A stretch of DNA of 64,000 nt from Halalkalibacter nanhaiisediminis. GTDB taxonomy: Bacteria; Bacillota; Bacilli; Bacillales; Bacillaceae_D. Of the stretch, positions 44,359-55,568 are shown piece after piece. The notes under the pieces were generated by a model. It was not told the DNA's origin and searched no databases. It saw only the letters and a program-made list of their open reading frames with translations. Position 1 is the stretch's first letter, and each line of letters opens with the position of its first letter. The stretch spans positions 140,605-204,604 of the forward strand of contig NZ_VLKZ01000005.1 in the NCBI RefSeq assembly GCF_007830185.1, read 5' to 3'. The position numbers and the translations under genes are program-made.

Positions 44359-45201
44359 ATGAACAGGTTATCAATAAAAGAACAGCTACAACATTTTTTA
44401 ATTGAGGATATAGGAGAGGGCGACATCACAAGCAGAGCTGTCATTTCAACGCATGATATAGGGAGAGGGAGAATTGTCGCGAAAGCAGATGGTGTGATGG
44501 CAGGTGGTGAAATTCTTTCGATTGGATATGAACTCCTTGATACGCGTATTGTTGTCAAGGACATTGTGGAGGACGGAGCACGATTCTGGCAGGGTGAGAC
44601 CATTGCTAAAATGGAAGGACCAATTGTTGGTTTGTTATCTGGAGAGCGAGTGTTACTTAACCTATTGCAACGAATGAGTGGTATTGCGACGATGACAAAA
44701 CGAGCGATAGAACTGCTAAACGATCATTCAATCCGTATTTGTGATACGCGGAAAACAACGCCTGGATTACGCCAATTTGAAAAATACGCCGTTCGTTGTG
44801 GTGGTGGTTATAATCATCGTTTAGGACTAAATGATGCTATTCTTCTAAAAGAAAATCATCTATTGGCTGGTGGTGGCATTGAAGCAGCTGTTAGGGCAGT
44901 ACGTGAGCAAATTGGTCATATGGTGAAAGTCGAAGTCGAGACGACAAATGAAACCGAGGTTCTAGAAGCCGTTCGCGCCGATGTTGATGTCATCATGTTT
45001 GATAACGCCACTCCAGATGAAATCAAGCAGTATATGAAGCATGTACCAGATAGTATGAAAACGGAAGCGTCAGGTGGCATCACTCTCGATAATTTGGCAA
45101 CCTTCAAAGGATGCGGGATAGATTATATTTCGTTAGGCTGTTTAACGCACTCCGTTAAAGCGACAGATTTAAGCTTTTTACTTGAAAAGGGGGATAAGTA
45201 A
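44359..45201 (+). CDS. nadC: Nicotinate-nucleotide pyrophosphorylase (carboxylating)
   Basis: NadC converts quinolinate and PRPP to nicotinate mononucleotide. The 280-residue protein has the phosphoribosyl-binding [20 protein letters not shown] and the active-site region [14 protein letters not shown]. The C-terminal barrel strands are [14 protein letters not shown] and [10 protein letters not shown]. It sits between nadB and nadA, with a 2-base gap to nadA. Confidence 0.96.
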   Translation: MNRLSIKEQLQHFLIEDIGEGDITSRAVISTHDIGRGRIVAKADGVMAGGEILSIGYELLDTRIVVKDIVEDGARFWQGETIAKMEGPIVGLLSGERVLLNLLQRMSGIATMTKRAIELLNDHSIRICDTRKTTPGLRQFEKYAVRCGGGYNHRLGLNDAILLKENHLLAGGGIEAAVRAVREQIGHMVKVEVETTNETEVLEAVRADVDVIMFDNATPDEIKQYMKHVPDSMKTEASGGITLDNLATFKGCGIDYISLGCLTHSVKATDLSFLLEKGDK

Positions 45202-45203
45202 GC

Positions 45204-46310
45204 ATGAATTTTCTAGAAAAAATAGCTACGGTAGAACGGATGCCTGAGCGCTATATGCAAATGACAGTAGATGAAAAAAGAGAAAGAATCTTGCAAATCA
45301 AACAGGAGCTTGGTTCGCGCTTATTTATCCCGGGTCATCATTACCAGCGGGATGAAGTGATTGAATTTGCCGATGTAACAGGAGATTCTCTTCAACTTGC
45401 ACAACTAGCTCAAGCGAATCAAGAAGCAGAGTTTATTGTTTTTTGTGGAGTACACTTTATGGCAGAAACAGCTGATATGTTAACGTCCAAGCAGCAACAT
45501 GTGATATTGCCAGACCTTAAAGCAGGCTGTTCAATGGCTGATATGGCAGATATTGCACAAACGGAGTATGCGTGGATTGAGCTGTTGGAACAATTTGGTG
45601 ATACGATCTTACCGCTAACGTATGTCAATAGTACGGCAGCGATTAAGGCTTTTTGTGGTAGGAATGGTGGAGCAACAGTTACGTCATCAAATGCAAAAGC
45701 GATGGTGAAATGGGCATTTACGCAAAAAGAACGGTTGTTGTTCTTACCAGATCAACATTTAGGGAGAAATACAGCGTATGATCTTGGTATTGAGCTTGAG
45801 CATATGGCTGTTTGGGATCCGATCAAGCGTGAACTTGAGTACGACGGAGCAATTGAAAATGTTAAAGTGATTTTGTGGAAAGGACATTGCTCTGTTCATG
45901 AAAAATTTACCGTGAAGCAGATTGAAAACTTCAGAAGTAACTCTCCTGAAACGACAATCATTGTTCATCCTGAGTGTACATTTGAAGTCGTTCAAGCGGC
46001 AGATTTAAATGGTTCAACGCATTATATCATTGAAACGATTAAAAATGCTCCAGCAGGCTCTTCTTGGGCTATTGGAACAGAAATGAACCTAGTGTATCGA
46101 CTTAGTCAAGAGTATCCAGATAAGAACATTCAATCATTGAGTCCAACAATGTGTCCATGTTTAACGATGAATCGAATCGATCTTAATCATTTATTGTGGT
46201 CATTAGATGAGTTGCTTAAAGGGAATCTTCATTTTCCTATAACCGTTGACGAAGAAACAACAAAAGAAGCGAAGGTTGCTCTTGAAAGAATGCTTGTGCA
46301 CCCATCCTGA
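45204..46310 (+). CDS. nadA: Quinolinate synthase
   Basis: NadA condenses iminoaspartate with dihydroxyacetone phosphate and needs a 4Fe-4S cluster. Three cysteines match the B. subtilis ligands: Cys109 (AGCSMAD), Cys229 (KGHCS) and Cys319 (MCPCL). Each is offset by one residue from the published positions 110, 230 and 320. The 368-residue long form is the Bacillus type. It is last in nadBCA; its stop codon lies in the terminator. Confidence 0.96.
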   Translation: MNFLEKIATVERMPERYMQMTVDEKRERILQIKQELGSRLFIPGHHYQRDEVIEFADVTGDSLQLAQLAQANQEAEFIVFCGVHFMAETADMLTSKQQHVILPDLKAGCSMADMADIAQTEYAWIELLEQFGDTILPLTYVNSTAAIKAFCGRNGGATVTSSNAKAMVKWAFTQKERLLFLPDQHLGRNTAYDLGIELEHMAVWDPIKRELEYDGAIENVKVILWKGHCSVHEKFTVKQIENFRSNSPETTIIVHPECTFEVVQAADLNGSTHYIIETIKNAPAGSSWAIGTEMNLVYRLSQEYPDKNIQSLSPTMCPCLTMNRIDLNHLLWSLDELLKGNLHFPITVDEETTKEAKVALERMLVHPS

Positions 46311-46326
46311 TGATGGGTGTTTTTCT
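46299..46326 (+). terminator. Terminator of nadBCA
   Basis: CACCCATC pairs with GATGGGTG over a 5-base loop, followed by TTTTTCTTTTTT. Confidence 0.9.
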
Positions 46327-46450
46327 TTTTTGATACGAAATTGGATAGGCATAAACCTCTTTTTTTTCACATAAGCTGTGCTGAGAACCTTTGATATTAA
46401 GGCTTTTTCTACATGAAATGGTCCATTATAGGTAGAATGCTCGTGTCATT

Positions 46451-46472
46451 TCGCCTACAGCAACATACGATG
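46451..46472 (+). promoter_or_regulatory. Candidate sigma-E promoter of safA
   Basis: CATACGAT at 46465-46472 matches the sigma-E -10 CATACAHT at seven of eight positions. A GTGTCAT-like -35 ends 14 bases before it. safA is sigma-E dependent in B. subtilis. Confidence 0.45.
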
Positions 46473-46502
46473 TAAAGAACGGTAAGAGGAGGGAATAAAA
46501 TC

Positions 46503-47612
46503 GTGAAAATTCATATTGTCCAAAAGGGAGATACGCTTTGGAAGTTAGCGAAAAAGTATGGTGTTGATTTTGAAAAGTTAAAAGCAGCTAATACTCAACT
46601 TTCTAATCCAGACATGATTATGCCTGGCATGAAAATCAAAATTCCAACTGGAAGTATTCCAGTAAAAAAAGAGGCACCAGTCGCTGGAGCACCACATATG
46701 AAAGAGCAACCATATCAAAAAGAAGGCTTAAAGCCTCCGCCGACGACAGTTGCGCCTTTGCCTCAAGCTCCACAGCCAGTACCACAACCAATGCCAATGC
46801 CGCAAATGAAGATGCCACAGCCAATGCCACAGCCGAAAATGCCACAACCAAACATGTATGAGGCAAATATGAATGTTTTTTTATACCAGCCACAAGCTAA
46901 GCCAATGCCGCAACCAATGCCAGCTCCCGCTGTTCAAAAGCCACCAATCCCTAAAAAGGTTGAACCAAAAAAAGAAATGGTAAAGCCGAAAGAAGTAGTG
47001 AAGCCAGCCCAAAAAGAACAACCGATGCCAACACCATCACAGCCACCTAAACAACCACAAATGCAGCAGCCAACTTATCAGCCACAGATGAAGATGCAAC
47101 CTTCAATGCAATCACCAATGTTTGCAAATCAGCAATTGATGGGGCAACAGCAACCACAACAGATGCAGCCGTCTATACCACCACAAATGTTTCCGAATCA
47201 GCCGCAAATGTCACAACCAGTGCTGCAGACACAGCAGCAGCCAATCTATCAGCAACCTGTACAGCAACCATCTTATTATCCATATGATCCATCTTGCTGG
47301 CAACCAATTAGTCCAGTGATGCCAGGTTGTGCGCCGTGTGGGCCAATGTATCCACAACAACTGATGCCGATGCAACAATATCCACAACAGATGATGCAAC
47401 CAACATATGAGCAGATGGGGCAACCCAATATGCCTTTTTATCCACAACCATCACAGATGCCACAAGCTCAACAAGCTTTTGAAAATGACTGGATGAATTA
47501 TAGTGCAATGCAGCCACAGATGTATGATCCTAACATTCAAATGATGCAAGCGCATGGATTTGAGAATAATCAGCCGATGCCTTATCGTGAAGAGGATGAT
47601 TATGAGGATTAA
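46503..47612 (+). CDS. safA: Spore coat morphogenetic protein SafA
   Basis: A 369-residue protein has an N-terminal LysM domain (residues 2-45: IHIVQKGDTLWKLAKKYGV) that binds cortex peptidoglycan. A long low-complexity region rich in Pro, Gln and Met follows, the pattern of SafA, which organises the inner spore coat. The centre has a cysteine-containing segment (DPSCWQPISPVMPGCAPCG). The start is GTG 46503 after GAGGAGGG. Position after nadA matches B. subtilis. Confidence 0.93.
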   Translation: MKIHIVQKGDTLWKLAKKYGVDFEKLKAANTQLSNPDMIMPGMKIKIPTGSIPVKKEAPVAGAPHMKEQPYQKEGLKPPPTTVAPLPQAPQPVPQPMPMPQMKMPQPMPQPKMPQPNMYEANMNVFLYQPQAKPMPQPMPAPAVQKPPIPKKVEPKKEMVKPKEVVKPAQKEQPMPTPSQPPKQPQMQQPTYQPQMKMQPSMQSPMFANQQLMGQQQPQQMQPSIPPQMFPNQPQMSQPVLQTQQQPIYQQPVQQPSYYPYDPSCWQPISPVMPGCAPCGPMYPQQLMPMQQYPQQMMQPTYEQMGQPNMPFYPQPSQMPQAQQAFENDWMNYSAMQPQMYDPNIQMMQAHGFENNQPMPYREEDDYED

Positions 47613-47627
47613 GAGCAAATAATGGAA

Positions 47628-47672
47628 AGGGTTGTCTAAAGGTCTTTTTTGACCTTTTCAGACAGCCCTCTT
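47628..47672 (+). terminator. Terminator of safA
   Basis: AGGGTTGTCTAAAGGTC pairs imperfectly with GACCTTTTCAGACAGCCCT around a T-rich loop. The 3' tail is short. Confidence 0.65.
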
Positions 47673-47754
47673 GCTATGGAACTTTGCCCATTAACTTACA
47701 GACTAAAGTATGTCCCGATTAGCCAAGATAATTGGTGAAAGGGGGATTTCAAAT

Positions 47755-48672
47755 ATGAAAAAAATCGCAATGTCAGTTGCAGTTGCAACAATGCTTTTAG
47801 GTGGTCTCACTGCATGTGGTGGAGATGACGCAGCAACAGGTATGAACGCGAATTATCGATCAACAGGTTTTGAAGCACAAGATTCGAATGGCGCTTATAC
47901 AAATTCACGATACCGCGGACAAGGCCCTGTAACGGATATGATGACACCAGATGATCGCGGTCCGAGATACGGAACCTTAGATCGTCAAGGTGCGCGTACA
48001 CACTTAAATAATTACAGTACTCGTGGATTAAATGAAAAAAGCATAAGAAACCAACGTGCTTTGGATATGGACCGTGATGGATACCGTATCAATCAGAATG
48101 CTCCAGGTATGGGACGAACAGGCTTAACAGGTGGTAACCGTCCAGGCATGGTTGATGAAGATGGACTATTACGTGGAAGAGCTCGTAATGGTAACCAACG
48201 TGTTCAAATGTATAATCAACACCGTGATGCTAATGGTACACGTGCCAATAGCGCAACGGGTCACAAGAGCTATCATCAAAGTCAGCAGCGTGCACAAAAT
48301 GGTCAGCATGCGATGAATTATCATAAAGATTACGATAGTCAAACAGCGCAAAATATTGCTAATCGTGTTGTAACAATTAATGGCGTTGATGATTGTCGTG
48401 TCATTGTTCATAATGATGATGTCGTCGTTGGTGTTGAAGCAAACAAAAACGCTGATCAGGTTCAACAAAAGGTTGAACGCACAGTCCAAAAATTAGCTAA
48501 TGGCAAAAATGTACATGTAGTCACAGATACTGATATTGTTGGGCGAATTCGTACAATGGACGATCAGCTTCGAACAGGAACAGCTTTTGATGAAGTAACA
48601 GACACATTTACAGACATGCTTGGTGATTTAGGTAATGCTATACAACGCCCTTTTGAAAGAATGCAGCGTTAA
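47755..48672 (+). CDS. coxA: YhcN/YlaJ-family spore lipoprotein, CoxA-like
   Basis: A 305-residue lipoprotein (LTAC lipobox, Cys21). A long Asn/Arg/Gly-rich middle with unusual composition is followed by a YhcN/YlaJ domain (about 205-285: IANRVVTINGVDDCRVIVHNDDVVVGVE). In B. subtilis the cortex protein CoxA is encoded just after safA, which supports the name. The start at 47755 has AAAGGGGG upstream. Confidence 0.85.
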   Translation: MKKIAMSVAVATMLLGGLTACGGDDAATGMNANYRSTGFEAQDSNGAYTNSRYRGQGPVTDMMTPDDRGPRYGTLDRQGARTHLNNYSTRGLNEKSIRNQRALDMDRDGYRINQNAPGMGRTGLTGGNRPGMVDEDGLLRGRARNGNQRVQMYNQHRDANGTRANSATGHKSYHQSQQRAQNGQHAMNYHKDYDSQTAQNIANRVVTINGVDDCRVIVHNDDVVVGVEANKNADQVQQKVERTVQKLANGKNVHVVTDTDIVGRIRTMDDQLRTGTAFDEVTDTFTDMLGDLGNAIQRPFERMQR

Positions 48673-48686
48673 TATAGAATGTAACG

Positions 48687-48717
48687 AAGACAGTGGGGAT
48701 TATCCTGCTGTCTTTTA
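48687..48717 (+). terminator. Terminator of coxA
   Basis: AAGACAG pairs with CTGTCTT, extended by wobbles, followed by TTTATT. Confidence 0.65.
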
Positions 48718-48822
48718 TTCGTTTAGTGAATGACAACTTCCATTTTTGGATAAGATAATCCTATGAATGGAAGTTCTTTGTATTGCTTTATCTATTTTAC
48801 TAACAATGGTGGTGGAGAGCTG

Positions 48823-49383
48823 ATGAAGCGATTAAGACGAATTCAGCAAAGAAATAATGGCCTTTTTCTCTTTTTGGTTATGTTTATCAGTGTGGGTTTA
48901 ATTGGCCTAAATATACCCTTACTAGAAGAAAGCCAAGCCGAGACTCAAAAGCCAGCGGCATTTGAGGTTATGGGACCGAAAACAATAGATGTCATATTAG
49001 AGCGTATTTACTTAGATGGAGAAAAAAGCGAGGAACGAGTGAAAGAAACCATTTGGTCTATGGAAGATTTTTGGGCAATGTATGAAGAATGGGATTTGGT
49101 TGATCAGAATGAACAGAGAATGATTTTCAGGAAAGAGGTAAACGATATTTCGCCTTTGCTAAAGATGAATGGTTATTTTGGCTTAACGCAAGATGGTGTG
49201 TTAAGCATTTATGAAGGAGTACCAAATAAAGAGCAGGTTATTCATTCCTTCTTTCAGCTAGATACAAGCAAGTTAAAGAGCCAACAGCATTCAGATCTGA
49301 TAAAAGGCATTCCTGTAAAAGATCTAGATCATTATCAAGAGGTGCTTCAAGCATTTGGGCAATATAAAGCCAAGGAAATATAA
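48823..49383 (+). CDS. bofC: Forespore regulator BofC
   Basis: BofC is a secreted forespore protein that helps time the SpoIVB signal for sigma-K activation. The 186-residue protein has a signal/anchor helix (about 11-32) and the two small domains of BofC, with ETIWSMEDFWAMYEEWDLVDQNEQRMIFRKEVNDISPLLK matching the family. ATG 48823 follows GGTGGAGAG. It lies just before ruvAB, as in B. subtilis. Confidence 0.92.
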   Translation: MKRLRRIQQRNNGLFLFLVMFISVGLIGLNIPLLEESQAETQKPAAFEVMGPKTIDVILERIYLDGEKSEERVKETIWSMEDFWAMYEEWDLVDQNEQRMIFRKEVNDISPLLKMNGYFGLTQDGVLSIYEGVPNKEQVIHSFFQLDTSKLKSQQHSDLIKGIPVKDLDHYQEVLQAFGQYKAKEI

Positions 49384-49387
49384 ACAT

Positions 49388-49421
49388 ACTGTTTCTACTT
49401 TATTGTAGAAGCAGTTTTTTT
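49388..49421 (+). terminator. Terminator of bofC
   Basis: ACTGTTTCTAC (49388-49398) pairs with GTAGAAGCAGT (49405-49415), followed by seven T residues. Confidence 0.85.
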
Positions 49422-49490
49422 ATTCGATATCCACACTCCATGTGCTAAAATAGAAATAAATGTTCGTATGTAGAGAGAGGAAGTACGTTT

Positions 49491-50105
49491 GTGATTGAAT
49501 TTGTTCAAGGAACACTTGTTGATATTGACACACAATATATTGTGATTGACCATCATGGATTAGGTTATCAAGTTTATTGTCCGAACCCGTATATTTTTCA
49601 AAAAAAGCTAGATCAATCTGTGCGAATTTATACATACCAGTATGTTCGTGAAGATGTAATTCGACTTTTTGGATTTCAAACAAAACAAGAACGAGCGCTG
49701 TTTGAAAAGCTACTTAACGTGTCAGGAATCGGACCAAAGGGTGCTCTAGCCATACTCGCATCAGGTCAGCCAGAGGATGTTGTCTATGCGATTGAAGAAG
49801 AAAATGAAGCGTTTTTAGTGAAATTCCCTGGGGTTGGGAAAAAGACAGCGCGTCAAATTATTCTTGATTTAAAAGGCAAGCTTGATGAATTTACACCGAA
49901 CTTATTAAATAGTGGTGCTGATAAAGATTTAACTGTTCTAAAGCCGAGTAGTAAGAATGAAGCCCTAGAAGAAGCCCTAGAAGCTTTACGAGCACTGGGG
50001 TATGTCGAGAAAGAATTGAAGAAGGTTCGACCTCATTTAGAGAAAGAAGAATTGATGACGGATGGATATATTAAAAAAGCTCTTCAATTGATGTTAAAAG
50101 GGTAA
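49491..50105 (+). CDS. ruvA: Holliday junction DNA helicase RuvA
   Basis: A 204-residue subunit that binds Holliday junctions and loads RuvB. N-terminal OB-fold domain (1-63), two helix-hairpin-helix motifs ([13 protein letters not shown] and [12 protein letters not shown]), and the C-terminal RuvB-contact domain ([19 protein letters not shown]). The start is GTG 49491 with GAGAGGAAG upstream. It is in tandem with ruvB. Confidence 0.97.
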   Translation: MIEFVQGTLVDIDTQYIVIDHHGLGYQVYCPNPYIFQKKLDQSVRIYTYQYVREDVIRLFGFQTKQERALFEKLLNVSGIGPKGALAILASGQPEDVVYAIEEENEAFLVKFPGVGKKTARQIILDLKGKLDEFTPNLLNSGADKDLTVLKPSSKNEALEEALEALRALGYVEKELKKVRPHLEKEELMTDGYIKKALQLMLKG

Positions 50106-50124
50106 GGAACGGAGGTGCATCGAG

Positions 50125-51126
50125 ATGGAAGAACGGATGGTTTCTGCGGAGGCGCAAGGATTAGAGGATTCTTTAGAGCAAAGTGTTCGACCTCATGACC
50201 TTAAACATTATATTGGACAGGAAAAAGTAAAAAAGAATCTTGAAGTGTTTATGGAAGCGGCAAAAATGCGTGAAGAGTGCTTAGATCATGTCCTTTTATA
50301 TGGTCCCCCAGGTCTTGGGAAAACAACGTTATCAGCCATTATCGCTGCGGAAATGGGTGTTCAAATGAGAACAACTTCTGGTCCAGCGATTGAACGTCCA
50401 GGCGATTTAGCGGCGATCTTAACAGCTCTTGAACCAGGAGATGTGTTATTTATTGATGAGATTCATCGTTTGAATCGAATGGTAGAAGAAGTATTGTACC
50501 CAGCAATGGAGGATTTTTGTCTAGATATTGTGATTGGAAAAGGTCCAACAGCACGCTCTGTTCGCCTTGATTTGCCACCATTTACGCTAGTAGGGGCGAC
50601 GACAAGAGCGGGAATGCTGTCAGCGCCACTGCGAGATCGTTTTGGTGTCATGGCTCGTCTCGAGTATTATAAGGAAGAAGAGCTAGCGCTTATTGTTAAA
50701 CGGACAGCCGATATATTTGAGACAGAAATTAATGATGAAGCAGCGAGTGAAATTGCTCGTCGCGCAAGAGGAACACCACGTATTGCGAATCGTTTATTAC
50801 GAAGAGTGCGTGATTTTGCTCAAGTACAAGGGGATGGGATCATTACTTTGGACCTTGCTAAGCACTCGCTTCAAGAATTGCAGGTCGATCGTTTAGGACT
50901 TGATCATATTGACCATAAATTATTATATGGCATGATCGAAAAGTACCGCGGTGGACCTGTTGGACTTGAGACGATATCAGCAACAATTGGTGAAGAGGCA
51001 GAAACGATTGAAGATGTGTATGAACCATATCTATTGCAAATTGGCTTTATTCAAAGAACACCAAGAGGGCGCGTCGTCACTGCAGCATGTTATGAACATT
51101 TTGGGTTGGAGGTGCCTAAATCATGA
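50125..51126 (+). CDS. ruvB: Holliday junction branch-migration helicase RuvB
   Basis: A 333-residue AAA+ motor. Walker [10 protein letters not shown] (60-68), Walker B FIDEIHR, the sensor/arginine-finger segment [17 protein letters not shown], and a winged-helix C-terminal domain ([16 protein letters not shown]). The next gene overlaps its stop codon (ATGA). Confidence 0.98.
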   Translation: MEERMVSAEAQGLEDSLEQSVRPHDLKHYIGQEKVKKNLEVFMEAAKMREECLDHVLLYGPPGLGKTTLSAIIAAEMGVQMRTTSGPAIERPGDLAAILTALEPGDVLFIDEIHRLNRMVEEVLYPAMEDFCLDIVIGKGPTARSVRLDLPPFTLVGATTRAGMLSAPLRDRFGVMARLEYYKEEELALIVKRTADIFETEINDEAASEIARRARGTPRIANRLLRRVRDFAQVQGDGIITLDLAKHSLQELQVDRLGLDHIDHKLLYGMIEKYRGGPVGLETISATIGEEAETIEDVYEPYLLQIGFIQRTPRGRVVTAACYEHFGLEVPKS

Positions 51127-51341
51127 ACTCATTTCCGAAGATCATGATAATAATTGGAATCGTCTGTATTATTGTTGGCGTGCTTTGGTTCTTTATTGGA
51201 CGTTTCATACCACTTGGGAAGCTTCCTGGGGACATCTTAATTAAGCGAGAGAATATGACGTTTTATTTCCCATTAATGACAAGTATTATTGTAAGCATCG
51301 TATTATCGCTGATCTTTTTCTTATTCGGTCGTTTTAAGTAA
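51123..51341 (+). CDS. DUF2905 membrane protein
   Basis: A 72-residue protein with two transmembrane helices and the family motif [21 protein letters not shown] between them. DUF2905 genes commonly follow ruvB in Bacillus; the function is unknown. Translation is probably coupled to ruvB through the ATGA overlap. Confidence 0.85.
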   Translation: MNSFPKIMIIIGIVCIIVGVLWFFIGRFIPLGKLPGDILIKRENMTFYFPLMTSIIVSIVLSLIFFLFGRFK

Positions 51342-51370
51342 AAGAATGAAGACTTGATTTTTCTAATGTC

Positions 51371-51399
51371 TTGCATGGTAGTTAGACTTTCGGTATGAT
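51371..51399 (+). promoter_or_regulatory. Candidate sigma-A promoter of queA-tgt-yajC
   Basis: TTGCAT (51371-51376), a 17-base spacer and TATGAT (51394-51399), 51 bases before queA. Confidence 0.6.
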
Positions 51400-51449
51400 A
51401 GTAAAGATGTAAAAATGGACGGATTTTTTGAAAAAAGGTGAAGAAAAAG

Positions 51450-52475
51450 ATGAATGTAGAAGAATTTGATTTTCAATTACCAGAAGAATTAATTGCTCAG
51501 ACGCCGCTTCTAGACAGGACGGCGTCTCGTTTGCTTGTCCTTGATCGTAAAACGGGTCAAACAACAGATCGTACATTTGAAACGATTATTGATGAGCTTC
51601 AACAAGGTGATTGTCTTGTTTTAAATGATACACGAGTCCTGCCAGCAAGATTATATGGGACGAAAGAAGAAACGGGTGCAAAAGTTGAAGTGCTACTTTT
51701 AAAGCAGCTGGAAAATGACGAATGGGAAACACTTGTTAAGCCAGCTAAACGAGTCAAAAAAGGAACTGTGATTCAATTTGGAGACGGAAGATTAACAGCG
51801 ATTTGTACTGGAGAAGCTGATCATGGCGGACGCGTTTTAAAAATGAGCTATAAAGGCATTTTCCATGAAGTGCTTGATGAGCTTGGTGAAATGCCTCTTC
51901 CACCTTATATTAAGGAGACTTTGCCAGATCAAGAACGTTATCAAACGGTTTATGCGAAGCATCGAGGCTCTGCTGCGGCACCAACAGCTGGTCTTCATTT
52001 TACAAATGAACTGCTTGAACGCATTCAAGAAAAGGGTGTTCATGTTACGTTTATAACGCTTCATGTTGGGCTAGGAACGTTTCGTCCAGTCAGTGTTGAC
52101 AATGTTGAAGATCATGAGATGCATGCAGAATTTTATCAGATGAGTGAAAGTACTGCAGCGCTTTTAACGCAGGTTCGAAAGCAGGGTGGACGAATTTTTG
52201 CCGTTGGGACTACGTCTGCTAGAACATTAGAAACAATTATGAAGGAATACGGCGAATTTCGTGATTGCTCAGGTTGGACATCGATTTTTATTTATCCTGG
52301 TTATGAAGTATTAGGCTTTGATGGACTATTAACAAATTTCCATTTACCCAAATCGACGCTTGTCATGCTTGTCAGTGCATTTGCTGGAAAAGAGTACGTG
52401 ATGAATGCTTATGAACATGCGGTAAAGGAAAGATATCGTTTTTTCAGTTTTGGAGATGCGATGTTGATTCGTTAA
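51450..52475 (+). CDS. queA: S-adenosylmethionine:tRNA ribosyltransferase-isomerase
   Basis: QueA builds epoxyqueuosine from preQ1 at tRNA position 34. The 341-residue protein shows [24 protein letters not shown], the large [19 protein letters not shown] motif and [13 protein letters not shown] 51450 is taken because the GTG at 51438 forms the ribosome site. It is followed by tgt, the preceding enzyme of the pathway. Confidence 0.96.
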   Translation: MNVEEFDFQLPEELIAQTPLLDRTASRLLVLDRKTGQTTDRTFETIIDELQQGDCLVLNDTRVLPARLYGTKEETGAKVEVLLLKQLENDEWETLVKPAKRVKKGTVIQFGDGRLTAICTGEADHGGRVLKMSYKGIFHEVLDELGEMPLPPYIKETLPDQERYQTVYAKHRGSAAAPTAGLHFTNELLERIQEKGVHVTFITLHVGLGTFRPVSVDNVEDHEMHAEFYQMSESTAALLTQVRKQGGRIFAVGTTSARTLETIMKEYGEFRDCSGWTSIFIYPGYEVLGFDGLLTNFHLPKSTLVMLVSAFAGKEYVMNAYEHAVKERYRFFSFGDAMLIR

Positions 52476-52492
52476 TATGCGAATGATCTTAA

Positions 52493-53644
<1,152 letters not shown>

Positions 53645-53693
53645 TGTAAAAAGATGACTATGCATTTTTTATTAATGAAAGGGGGGAAAACAA

Positions 53694-53957
53694 ATGGAAC
53701 TATTTGGAACACTACTTCCGCTTATTTTAATGTTTGCGATTTTTTACTTCTTACTCATCCGACCACAACAAAAGAAGCAAAAAGCGATTCGTGACATGCA
53801 TAATTCACTACAACGCGGAGATAAAATCGTAACAATTGGTGGGCTTCATGGAACAATTGATTCGATTGATGAAGATGTGATGGTAATCCTTGTTAACGAT
53901 AATCGTAAGCTGACGTTTGATCGTGGTGCTGTACGTGAAGTTGTTAACCCAGACTGA
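53694..53957 (+). CDS. yajC: Preprotein translocase subunit YajC
   Basis: An 87-residue accessory Sec subunit with one N-terminal helix (about 3-22), followed by the conserved RPQQKKQKAIRDMHNSLQRG and GDKIVTIGGLHGTI. It normally works with SecD and SecF, which are encoded about 4.2 kb downstream. The ribosome site is AAAGGGGGG. Confidence 0.95.
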   Translation: MELFGTLLPLILMFAIFYFLLIRPQQKKQKAIRDMHNSLQRGDKIVTIGGLHGTIDSIDEDVMVILVNDNRKLTFDRGAVREVVNPD

Positions 53958-53968
53958 TGAAATACATA

Positions 53969-54006
53969 AGAAAAGCGCAACGAGTCATCGCTGTGCTTTT
54001 CTTTTT
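53969..54006 (+). terminator. Terminator of queA-tgt-yajC
   Basis: AAGAAAAGC pairs with GCTTTTCTT on either side of a partly paired loop, ending in TTTTTT. Confidence 0.75.
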
Positions 54007-54021
54007 TAATATAAAGTTAAT

Positions 54022-54148
54022 ATTCGATGATGTCTGGCTACAGCCCCTAGTCGCTCGAGGTTGCTTCAGTCTGGAAATAGTCACCTGAAACCTGGAAACA
54101 CATTCTTACAGCTCTGGTCGCGACTGGTCAAGGCGCTTTCGCTTTTCT
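54022..54148 (+). repeat. Dispersed intergenic repeat, family 1, full copy
   Basis: The element opens ATTCGATGATGTCTGGCTAC, has CGCTCGAGGTT near base 33, and ends AAGGCGCTTTCGCTTTTCT. It shares both ends and the CTCGAGG block with the serC-hit copy in opposite orientation, while the middle is diverged. Confidence 0.8.
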
Positions 54149-54151
54149 GTA

Positions 54152-54529
54152 CTATTTATTACTTGAGAGATTCACACCAATGATCCCCCCAAGTGCAGCT
54201 ACGAGCAAATATCCACCATGGTACATATACTGCTCTGATGTAAAGCTACTATCATAGCCTAGAAATTGAATCAAAAATGTGATTAAAGAAAATAGTAAGG
54301 CGGTAGAAGCTCCTGCCATTAAACCTCTTTCCTTAGCCTTTGCCCCTGACATCACTCCCCCTAAAAACATCGCGATGAAAGCAGCCGTTAGAATTAGCCA
54401 ACTAACCGATTGCTCGGTAAAGGAAGTAAATGATAAGACAAGCGAAATGACAAAACTAAACGATAAGACGATTACTAACACTGTTGTTAGTCCAACTAAT
54501 ACAGCAGGAAAGAACCCTCGATAGGTCAA
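54152..54529 (-). CDS. yrzE: TIGR04086-family membrane protein (YrzE-like)
   Basis: A 125-residue protein with four membrane helices, found between yajC and spoVB as yrzE is in B. subtilis. Glycine-rich helices (FIAMFLGGVMSGAKAKERGLMAG and LVAALGGIIGVNL) fit the TIGR04086 family, whose role is unknown. No ATG is available. The TTG at 54529 has GGAAGGGGAGT 6 bases upstream, so a TTG start is inferred. Confidence 0.75.
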   Translation of the reverse strand: MTYRGFFPAVLVGLTTVLVIVLSFSFVISLVLSFTSFTEQSVSWLILTAAFIAMFLGGVMSGAKAKERGLMAGASTALLFSLITFLIQFLGYDSSFTSEQYMYHGGYLLVAALGGIIGVNLSSNK

Positions 54530-54772
54530 GACAAACTCCCCTTCCAATTCGTATATTGTAAAACATCCTATTACAGCTTATTCAGGCTTGTTTAGAATAG
54601 ACGCGTATTTTGCCTGTCTTATAAAATCGGACATGTTTATCTGTTGGTTATTACTGAAGAAGCAAAAAATAACGGTTAATTAAGCGACTTCCAAAAGCTA
54701 CAAATCATGTGTTGTGCTGCTTCGGTCATACTAACTAATAAGACAATGGTTAGTGCGACAAGGAGGGTTACG

Positions 54773-55432
54773 ATGGATTACATGACCATTATGCTTAGAA
54801 CGCTCTTGATCTATTTCATCATCCTCTTTGTGCTGCGGTTTATGGGGAAACGTGAAATTGGTCAACTTTCGATTCTTGATTTTGTTGTCTCAATTATGAT
54901 TGCAGAACTAGCCGTTATTTCTATTGAAAACTTCCAAGCTCCGATGCTGTATTCAATTGTTCCGATTGTGGTCTTGTCTGTTATCCAAATTGTATTTGCG
55001 ATTATTTCACTTAAAAGTGAGAAGCTGCGCGATCTCATTGATGGCGAACCGTCTGTACTAATTAATCAAGGAAAAATCGATGAGGAAGAAATGAGAAAGC
55101 AACGATATAATTTTGATGATTTACTTATCCAATTAAGACAAAATAAAATTAATAAAGTATCAGATGTTGAATTTGCGATACTTGAGCCATCAGGAAAACT
55201 TTCTGTTATTGAAAAAGAAAAGAATAAGGAAAAGCAAAGCGGACCAATCATGCCACTTCCCTTAATTTTAGATGGAAAGGTACAAGAAGAGCATCTTCGC
55301 CAGCTTAGTCAAACGCCCTTATGGCTTAGACAGCAGATGCGAAAACTTGGCTATCGTGATATTAAAAAAATATCCTACTGTGCTTTAAGGGATCAGGATA
55401 CCTTTTTTGTTGATTTGAAAGATGAGGAATAA
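54773..55432 (+). CDS. yrbG: DUF421/YetF-family membrane protein YrbG
   Basis: A 219-residue protein with three N-terminal helices and a cytoplasmic DUF421 domain. FVLRFMGKREIGQLSILDFVVSIMIAELA and INQGKIDEEEMRKQRYNFDDLLIQLRQ are typical. YetF-type proteins are spore or membrane proteins of uncertain function. ATG 54773 follows AAGGAGGG. Confidence 0.88.
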   Translation: MDYMTIMLRTLLIYFIILFVLRFMGKREIGQLSILDFVVSIMIAELAVISIENFQAPMLYSIVPIVVLSVIQIVFAIISLKSEKLRDLIDGEPSVLINQGKIDEEEMRKQRYNFDDLLIQLRQNKINKVSDVEFAILEPSGKLSVIEKEKNKEKQSGPIMPLPLILDGKVQEEHLRQLSQTPLWLRQQMRKLGYRDIKKISYCALRDQDTFFVDLKDEE

Positions 55433-55469
55433 GAGCAAAAAGACCTTTACATTTGCACGATTGTAATAG

Positions 55470-55505
55470 AACAAAAGCCACGGCATATTGCTCGTGGCTT
55501 TTGTT
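55470..55505. terminator. Bidirectional terminator between yrbG and spoVB
   Basis: A perfect 13-bp stem (55470-55482 with 55493-55505). Confidence 0.85.
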
Positions 55506-55568
55506 CTGTGTTGAAAAAGGGTAAATTTGGATTTTGCTATAAAGACTTATCAATAAGCTAAGTTTGGT

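Noticed and set aside
46636-47517. Long minus-strand frames opposite safA.
   Set aside because: They are by-products of the biased Pro/Gln/Met codons of safA and have no ribosome sites.
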